Below are positions 56,546 to 64,000 of a DNA stretch of 64,000 bases, in pieces. The notes beneath the pieces were generated by a model that was not told the origin of the DNA, ran no database searches, and saw only the letters and a list, made by a program, of their open reading frames with translations. The stretch is from Dryococelus australis (Eukaryota > Arthropoda > Insecta > Phasmatodea > Phasmatidae): assembly GCA_029891345.1 (NCBI GenBank), contig CM056995.1, positions 214,713,547 to 214,777,546 on the forward strand, read 5' to 3'. The position numbers were made by a program, and so were the translations under genes. How positions within the stretch are numbered: position 1 is the stretch's first letter; the number at the start of each line of letters is the position of its first letter.

Positions 56546-57239
56546 GCCGATGCTGTAATCATGGGCGTTAAATTTCTTTCTCATTGTAGAAGTCTAATGA
56601 CTTTACGCAGAAGCTCGGAATATTTTTTAAGTGCATTCTGAAATTAGTGGGAAATACAGCAACATGTAAACTATACATCTGGTTAATGTAATAAATGCAC
56701 ACGCTTGGTGCTAAAATCTTGACTCAGTGTGTAACTACATCAGCAACTGCTGCACGTTTATTAGAATGACATATCGGATGAATAAATATTGTCCGGATGC
56801 CTTTTCCTTGTCACAATATTAATCACATTCGTTATGACTCCTCTGTGCTGAGTAAAGTTCTATTCCTTTACTTACAAGTTTACACCATTATTAAACACCT
56901 AACACCACTGCCAGCTTTATCCCACACCTTGTACCTATCATTCGAGTTACGGCCGCTGCTACAATTCCTTGCTTTCTTCCCCTCCTCCATTAGTTGAGAA
57001 TGAAGGCGACAGTGGGAGGGGGGCGTCGCCTACAGTTCGCAAATGTTCCGGCTGCACACTTATTGCGGTCGGGTAATAGACCTTTTATGATCTACAATTC
57101 TGTAGTACTTTATTTTGGTGTATGGTTTAGTCAGCGTAAGCCATGTAAGCGCCCGAAAAGCGGCTTTTTTCCGACTTGATTATAAAAGGTCGACATTTCT
57201 CTACTATCCTTACATTAAATATTAATGTTTTATATACCT
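56546..57239. other. Non-coding DNA
   Basis: agaccttttat (57080) and ataaaaggtc (57182) form a small inverted pair. Otherwise nothing recognised. Confidence 0.4.
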
Positions 57240-57340
57240 AACCCTTCCTCAAGAAATTCTCGAAATGATGGTGAAAACCGCATCAAAATCCACCGAGTAG
57301 TTTAGAAGCCTTAGCCGAATACACAGATACACGCGGCCTA
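57240..57340 (+). mobile_element. Possible LINE/SINE 3' tail fragment
   Basis: gtgaaaaccgcatcaaaatc + caccgagtagtttagaagcc, followed by ...cacagatacac, recalls the 3' end shared by many insect RTE-type LINEs and their SINEs (aaaaccgcatcaaaatccg, then agtagttt, then acagacagac). Only about 100 bp remains and no ORF2 is present. This rests on recollection. Confidence 0.35.
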
Positions 57341-57789
57341 GCGACTTTGTTTAATACTATGTATAAATACTAGCGCGCCGGATCTCAGTTATGTTGGTAG
57401 TAAAAATAATACATGCAGTTATATAACGTGACGTTTTATTCAGCGTGTTATGTAAATTTATGGCAACTAGAGTACGTGATTTCTTAAAACATAAGAACAT
57501 GAATTCAACATTCCTAGAAATTAGCTGCTTTCCATTTGGATGAAAAAAGAATAAAGTGAGATGGTGCGTGACAATGTTAAAGTTACATAGAGCGTAAGGA
57601 TACAAAATCAGAGGGAAATTATATCATAAGCACGGCTTTCAAAAATGTTCAGTTAAGTGCCCCGCCTGCCTGCATAATTTTCTACTTTTTGGCCGAGAAA
57701 CGCGGGAGCTACAAAGGTTACGCTGGTACGCACTACGAAAGCGACATCGTCGCTACTTGCAGGGCTCCGAACTGGCGTGGCAGTGAGTG

Positions 57790-58024
57790 TGTGAAGAGAT
57801 TTGGACGGCTCTTAACATCGAGGTCTTGAGAGATGACGATGGTGAAGTGAGGCGAGTGTGGAGTAGCACTGGAGTGAAAGGGCGAGGAAAACGGTAGAAC
57901 CCCGAGAAAATCCGCTGACTTCCGGCGTCGTCAAAATCCGGGATGCGACCCCACCGGGAAGCCGAATCCGGTTCAACCTACGTGGGAGGCGAGTATTCTA
58001 AACCACTACAGCACCGCGTAGTCC
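57790..58024 (-). mobile_element. SINE family A, copy 7 (minus strand)
   Basis: Plus-strand order: gtgaagagatttggacggct, taacatcgaggtcttgagag, gcactggagtgaaagggcga, ggaaaacggtagaaccccga + gaaaatccgctgac, then the head ccccaccgggaagccgaatc and accactacagcaccgcg. It preserves the tail in the same form as copy 1, which fixes the 3' end of the family at gtgaagagattt. Confidence 0.87.
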
Positions 58025-58329
58025 CTAGAGTTCTCGTGGCGCTGCGTTTGTACTCTGTTCCATACTACTTCCATCAATTTTGACGGACGCTGTGACCATC
58101 CTACACAGCATGCAAACAGTAAACGCCCCCATGTGCCAAGTGCTGTGTCAGTTGGTGGTTGTTGCAGGATGCGTACTATTATGTTGGCTCTCTTTGCGAT
58201 GATTGTAAAAGAAAATAGTACTCGAAATTAGAAATTATAATGTGAAAAATTAATGATAATTACAACATTTGTGGTTAAAATTACGCTCATAGACTAATAT
58301 ACAATTTTTGTGTGTTATAGAGCAAGGGC

Positions 58330-58863
58330 TTTAAAAATATTTAGAAATATTATGGTAGAGCATGCGAACATCACGGTTATTGAACGGTCTCCACCAATCT
58401 CCGTTGAGTCTGTTGTCTATGGTCTCCACCCGCCCGGTGAAAAGCCGTTGTTGCCATTGTGCTCTCTTCCTTCATAATTTATCTATATGCGAGAATTCCT
58501 TGCTGGTGATGTCGAAATATTATATATGCAGTTCATTTTTTGCGTATTTCATTAAGAGTAATTCGTCATAGGTGCCTTTTTAAAAGAGTCTCCTCAGTGA
58601 AATGAATTTATCGACACGTGTCTGCCGCTTTGTAAAACGGTTTGTTGTGTGTTGTGGTCCACCACTTTCAGTGACCATCGCGAAGCGCGAGTGAATAATT
58701 ATTTACGTTGTGAAGTTTGAATTTGCTGGTTTTATGAAAAGTTAAGTGTTTTGTTAATTGCATAAGTTGGAAAATAAATGATTTCGTATTAGTAGCCGAC
58801 AAGTAATTTTAGTGAATTAATCATCCAAAGTTCAGCACGTGTTTAGGAATAAAGAAGTGGACG
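58330..58863 (+). promoter_or_regulatory. Candidate non-coding first exon ending in a splice donor
   Basis: Mixed-composition DNA followed by gtggacg|gtaagtgtg at 58857-58872, a near-perfect 5' splice site. There is no long ORF. If real, this is the 5' untranslated exon of a host gene whose coding part lies outside this window; no downstream acceptor or coding exon could be identified here. Confidence 0.3.
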
Positions 58864-58872
58864 GTAAGTGTG

Positions 58873-61004
58873 TGTGTTTTGTAAATAATGTTTTCTTAAA
58901 TTGTTGTTAGAATATTAAAAATGTATTTGGACTTTTATTTGATTGAAACTGCAACGAATTTGACGTAGAAGTTAAATCTGCTTAACATGTTTGCAATGAG
59001 CGTTTTGCACATCGTTATTAACAGTGGCCTATTTATTGCGTTTTGTTCTTGCGGGAGGTTTTCAAATGTACGTGGCCTATATAAGCGCCCTTTTAGTTTA
59101 GTTCAGTATATAAAAAATTAAATTTATCTGTTGAGCATTTCTCACATCGGTACAAACAGCGACACAGTTATCGCATTTAGCTTTTTCGATGAAGTTAAAA
59201 CTTTTGCGTTAGACCTATAGTAAATCGAATGCTATTTCCGTACGAACAAAATTTTCCATTGCATCATCAAAACAATGGAAATTCCAATCGCCACTCTCTC
59301 ATGAGAAGAACCACAAAACAAAATCACGTCTCACGAAAGACGATAAACTATAGTTCCCACCCCACTAATAAAATAAAACAGAACCCTAACTAGTGTAATA
59401 TGTGATCATAACAAAAATAAAACAGTTGGGAATGGTAACCAGCTATATATAGTAGCCTAAGTACTAGACAGAAGTTGTCAGTCTTTCAATAATTGCCATT
59501 GGATTCGTAGTTTCTTTACAAAGATCGTATTCTTCACCAACAGAACAGCTGTGGCAGAGGGATACATGGTGGCCGCACTTCTTTTCGAGATCTGTCAAAA
59601 TTTATTGAAGTCATATGAAACAGAGTATACCTATGGGACTTTCAGCAATGACCCTGTCGTTTTATTAATGAAATGTCTGTTACTTCAATACAGGCTCCTA
59701 TCGTAGTTTGGCACATGCCTGACTAGTATGTCTTAAGATATGGCTGTATACTGAAGGCTCCAAAATGATATTTACAGCTTAATACCATTCGGTCCTCCTC
59801 TGAGGTATGGTGTCTTTTTGTAGGTAAACATACTGAGAGTACTATTAATAATTTTCTAAAAAAACCAGGATTCCAAACACTGCAACGCCGTTGAAGCGCC
59901 GGGCGGGTGGAACACTTAACCACGAACAACCTATACCAACCTGTATTCTCCTGTGACTGGACCTGTTAATGAGACGGCTAAGAAATATTTCTGCGCTAAA
60001 TAACTGCATGAAGACACCGTTTGTATATAGCGTGCGGTAATGTGGATGTTTGCCGGTTCGCGCTGCTCCAAACCGTTATAGTCCGCGTTGGTCTACGTCG
60101 GCCGGAGTTGTGTACGCAACCCTTTACTCTACTCCCACTCGCGTCAAGCTGGCTCAACTTAAAAAAGTTATTCATTAAGAATGATGCGGCTACCGCAGTT
60201 GTTGAATACGGGAACTACGTCTTCCGGATCCACAATTTACAATTCCTGTGATTATTCGTAAGTCCGGCCAATGAAAACTTGCGACCAGTCTGTCCTGTTT
60301 ACGTTTAGTCGATAACTATTCATACTCTTACCTCATACTGTACAACCAAAGTAGATATTTTCTTGCAGAGAAGCGAATTATTGTGGTCTTAATTCACAAA
60401 TATAATCATATATATACTCATACACACGCCAATTAAAAATATTTTTGATTCTTACATTAGAGTAAATAACAGTTTCTCGCCAAAACCCCGAATGCTTTGT
60501 TATGATTGGTCACCGCCGCACAACTTTTATTTGAAATTAAAAATATTATGATCCGTTTTAGCGCTAAAGTAATATCCAATAACGTACACGACATGCTAAT
60601 TTCTGTTGTGAACTACCAGAAAACTCATACAGTGGTCTTAAGTACAAATCATAATTCTTAAGTATTCGCTTAATTTTTCAACTGTGAACATAGCTCTAGT
60701 TACGCACCCAGGAGAAAGAATGTCATAGCTCTTCTACAAACGCAGAGCACGCATGGGCCTGCTGATGAGCACTACCTATGCGAGAGACGGTCGCCTCTCG
60801 TTTACACATCCTGCCACGGCGCGGCAGTCTGCTTGCCTCTGCTCAATACGTCCATTCGGGGCCCGTCGGAATTGAGTGGCTTCTTGCTTTTGGCCACGAA
60901 ACGCTGGTTGGGGCCCAAATTGCAATTCGTGCAGGTATACTGGTATCCGCAACTGGCACAATATAGCATGTCACTCAGGCTTCAATGCCGTTCCTAACTA
61001 CTGA
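58873..61004. other. AT-rich non-coding DNA
   Basis: A less AT-rich patch at 60740-60960 has overlapping ORFs of about 60 codons on both strands, without motifs. Nothing else recognised. Confidence 0.4.
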
Positions 61005-61235
61005 GCGAGGTGGCGCAGTGGTAACTCACTGGACTCGGGTTCGATTCCTGATCCAGCCATCCTGACTTCGGTTTTCCATGGTTTCCCGAAATCGCTCCAG
61101 GCAAATGTTGGGATGGTTCTTTACCACACGCCACGGCCTATTCCTTCCCCGTTCCTGCATACTTGCTCCGTCTCTAACAACCCCGCTCTCTACGAGACAT
61201 TAAGCCCTACGTAGACCTAACTAACACACAAATTA
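61005..61235 (+). mobile_element. tRNA-derived SINE, family C
   Basis: The head has a good A box (gtggcgcagtggtaa, 61011-61025) and a perfect B box (ggttcgattcc, 61038-61048), so Pol III transcription would be possible in principle. The body follows: ggttttccatggtttcccga, gctccaggcaaatgttggga + tggtt, cacggcctattccttccccg, then ctccgtctctaacaaccccg and acgagacattaagcccta. This body is the conserved central domain of a SINE type I recall as widespread in cockroaches, termites, locusts and stick insects. It ends near ctaactaacaca. No clear flanking duplication was found. Only one copy in the window. Confidence 0.85.
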
Positions 61236-64000
61236 CATTTTTTAAATGGTGCTTAAATAAACAGGATGAAGATGCAGTGTTTCCAAACAAAATTGTGTGA
61301 AGCTATGAAGTTAATTTTAATTTATATGGTCAGTTTGTCAAAAAAAATCGCACCTACTGGACTCATCACTGCAGACAATCAGCAGAGAATTGATAACAGA
61401 ACAGTTCTGTTATCGGGTTTCAGTGTAGAAGCAACCAATCTTCGGTGCCAGAAACAGAATACCCTGTTAGATTATTGTACTTATAGTTTGTTGCTGGAAC
61501 AATACAAACATTGATGAAGCTGTTTAACTGAAGGAACAATCTGTTCTGTAGCAGGAGCAGGTCGATATGTTGTAGGAACTACATGTATAGTTGTAAGTGC
61601 AGTCACAGACAGTTTTGTTGTTATTGCTATCTCCATTAGCAATATTTTTAACTGTACTGACAACCCATTTGATTTCTGTCCCTATATTAATTTTTTAGAC
61701 GGACTGTGGCTACAGAAATTGGTTTCCTACAACATTATTTTTTTCAGTGCAAATAGAGTACCTCATCATTACCATCGAGATGTCAGGAGTTATCTAAATG
61801 AAGCTCAATCGAATACATGGATTAGGCGAAGAGGTAGCATAGAATATTCCATTCTCGTTCGCCCAGCTCCACGGCAGGGTAATGTTTTTACGGGGATGCA
61901 ACAAATATGATATTTACGGCACGAAAGCAGCAGCAGCAGTCAATAAGCGGAAAGAGCAAATCAAAAGACAATGCCTCACGAATCCACTTCTCCGCTTTTT
62001 CAGTCGTATCTGAAAAGAAATGCTCGTCAGTTTGGACATTTGCGAACACACAGGCTGGACTGGATATGCGTTAATTTAAGCATTTAATGTATTGTCATTC
62101 CTAATGTGATTATAGGTTTCTGGGACATCCTACACATCCTTGTATAACTTAAATTAACTATAACCTTATCAGGCATGGCATATGCCATCATTCCTACTGG
62201 AAACATTACTGGTGGGTTTCCACTAACGAGATCACTAACTAGCCGATGGTGTTCCTAAATTGTCTGCAACCTCAGAGCCAATATCAGATAATGTGGTCTC
62301 AATCATCGCAGGACACACGCGTGGTCCTGCCAGAGTACTCGGTCTGTCTAGGACAGTACCGAATCTGCGTACTGCGCCAAACCATCATAAATAATAAGTA
62401 AACAAATAAATAATGTTGCACTCTCATCTATAGCCTTCCCAAAGATTCTCTTAAAGTTGATTTATTCTTAAGAATATTTTTAAAAAATTTAGTAGCGTAG
62501 CCACAAGTTTTTTTTATAGGAATGATTTTATTTACTAAAATTAAGGGAGTAAGGTTATTCGGGCATTAGCGATGCTGATACACTACTCCTTTTCCTATTG
62601 GCTATGCCCTTACCAAATAACATTACCAAAGGACATCTAAAACGACTGCGTCTAAAGTATTATTAGTCAAAATACACTCATTTCACTTCGGGATTGGTAA
62701 TCCGGGGAGGTCCTTGTTTCAATAACAGTATTTAGTATTATACCGATGTAGAAGCTACGATTGCCATATCACTATCAGTTTGTGTCCTCAGAAGGTCCTT
62801 CTGGAGACAGGTTATTCGAAGTTTGTCTCGTGGCTGTAATATATATATTTTTTCCTGTTCTACGGAAAAATCATACAGAGTGTGATACTCGGCTTTGAAA
62901 CGAAGTGACATACTACGGGCGAGTATATCTTACAGTATAAGACGAAGTAACACCGATATTATCCCGGAGTTCGTGTCCCTGATGGTATTTTTCACACAGC
63001 GCTAGATTACTTTAATTAGAGAACTAGAAAACAGGACGCCATGCAAAAAAAAACTCAAGTAACATTTTTGCGGAACAATTTTGACGCCCATATATGTTTT
63101 GGTAACTTGAAATAAAATTAAACCTCTCACAGAAGCAGTTGTGGCACATGTTAGTTCTAAGAGTTAAAATTAAATTACAGCTTTACAAGGGCATTCTCTT
63201 CGCAAACACAATTTCATAAGAAACCGGAAACAAAATACGTTTATTTACAGCGTGAAACAAATAAAATATAACTTCTACTTAAAAATATTGTAAGAAGAAA
63301 ATAATTCTAGGTTCCGCCAGCTAATTTTTGTGTGTTGAAGAACCTACAACAAGTGTCAAATGGAGGTTACGTGTTTCGTGAAACTTACATAGCATTTTAT
63401 GGATACAAAATTGGACGTGTAATGCATCCTGATATCATATGAAATATTTCTCGGTACAGCCTCAATATTATAATATATGTAACATAGGTATACGTTATAG
63501 GTTAATATATTATGTCTGTACTACAGGTGTGATACATAGCTAGTGTAATTTTCTGGTTTTTTCATCCTAGAAGCTAAAATATAAATGGAATTAAAATAAT
63601 GCAAAATAGTGACTAAGACTCAACATTATTTGAGACTCCCCTCAGACATGTAATCGATGTTACAAAAGATCCTCTCTGTTATGCTCTTTTATGTTTCCCT
63701 CATTATCCATTGTCTTAGCTGCTTCTACACTACACTTGAGCTAACCAAATGTAACTACTGGACGTAGCACATAGAAATTACGTCCATTATTCATCTGATC
63801 GGGGACATGATTCTCATGCACTTTTTCGCTTATTGGGAGCCCACTAACGTGAGTATAGCGAGCCAGGCGTAGTGGGATTAACGATATTGTGATAGACAGG
63901 TGATCACTACACTCGGTGCCATGGCAGCTTACTTACACCTTTTATATTGTTTCCTCGTCGTAAATATTCTTCCGACCAGCGCAAAAGTGAATGAGAATCG
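61236..64000. other. AT-rich non-coding DNA to the end of the window
   Basis: gataacagaa-cag-ttctgttatc at 61392-61414 is a perfect 10-bp hairpin. Several 60-80 codon ORFs have no recognisable motif. No RNA gene or element recognised. Confidence 0.4.

Noticed and set aside
61005-61080. Free-standing tRNA gene
   Set aside because: Good A and B boxes, but the acceptor ends do not pair and the sequence continues into a conserved SINE body.

Overview
This is an AT-rich eukaryotic window with no intact host protein-coding gene that I can recognise. The content is what one expects of a large, repeat-laden insect genome: tRNA-derived SINEs, hAT, PIF/Harbinger and Mutator-type DNA transposons, foldback elements and MITEs, a Ty3/gypsy retroelement with an insect-type envelope gene, and a Polinton/adintovirus-like remnant. 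The commonest SINE family, read on its reverse strand, resembles short spurious proteins I recall from stick-insect (phasmid) annotations. A phasmid or other polyneopteran insect is therefore my best guess; this is recollection, not a search.

Layout. 0-5.8 kb: a hydrophobic orphan ORF, a palindromic foldback element (1849-2276), a PIF/Harbinger transposase fragment (2681-3046) and degenerate tandem repeats (5066-5840). 5.8-12.3 kb: AT-rich non-coding DNA with a (TA)n tract and a 'cta-gcaaacattttgcc' minisatellite. 12.36-12.83 kb: two head-to-tail SINE-like units flanked as one block by a perfect 13-bp duplication. 13.09-14.93 kb: a pair of about 260-bp inverted arms enclosing a tRNA-Leu(UAA)-like sequence. 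15.9-20.4 kb: remnant of a Polinton/adintovirus-type element with a packaging ATPase and an integrase plus chromodomain on the plus strand, and an unrecognised ORF with a TATA box on the minus strand.

20.6-26.6 kb: a minisatellite rich in AAGATGGC, a SINE, and a GC-rich island with a duplicated TATA element. 26.6-31.4 kb: a decayed hAT element (ZMYM1/DUF4371 type), carrying a MITE. 32.8-35.5 kb: a decayed Mutator-like transposase joined to a YqaJ-type exonuclease, with one recognisable intron. 35.8-37.9 kb: a cluster of four SINE copies and half a MITE. 39.2-46.8 kb: a minus-strand errantivirus-like provirus with two diverged LTRs, a polypurine tract, integrase and env, but without gag, protease or RT. 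Its env tail and the spacer behind it are duplicated. 50.5-54.4 kb: two overlapping palindromes, a short MITE and a TTAA-flanked element. 57.8-64 kb: a SINE, a possible non-coding first exon with a splice donor, and a different tRNA-derived SINE.

No genes here form a working host pathway. The shared theme is mobile DNA in different stages of decay, often nested. Every transposase, integrase, exonuclease and envelope frame I followed carries stops, frameshifts or altered key residues, so none looks functional as it stands.
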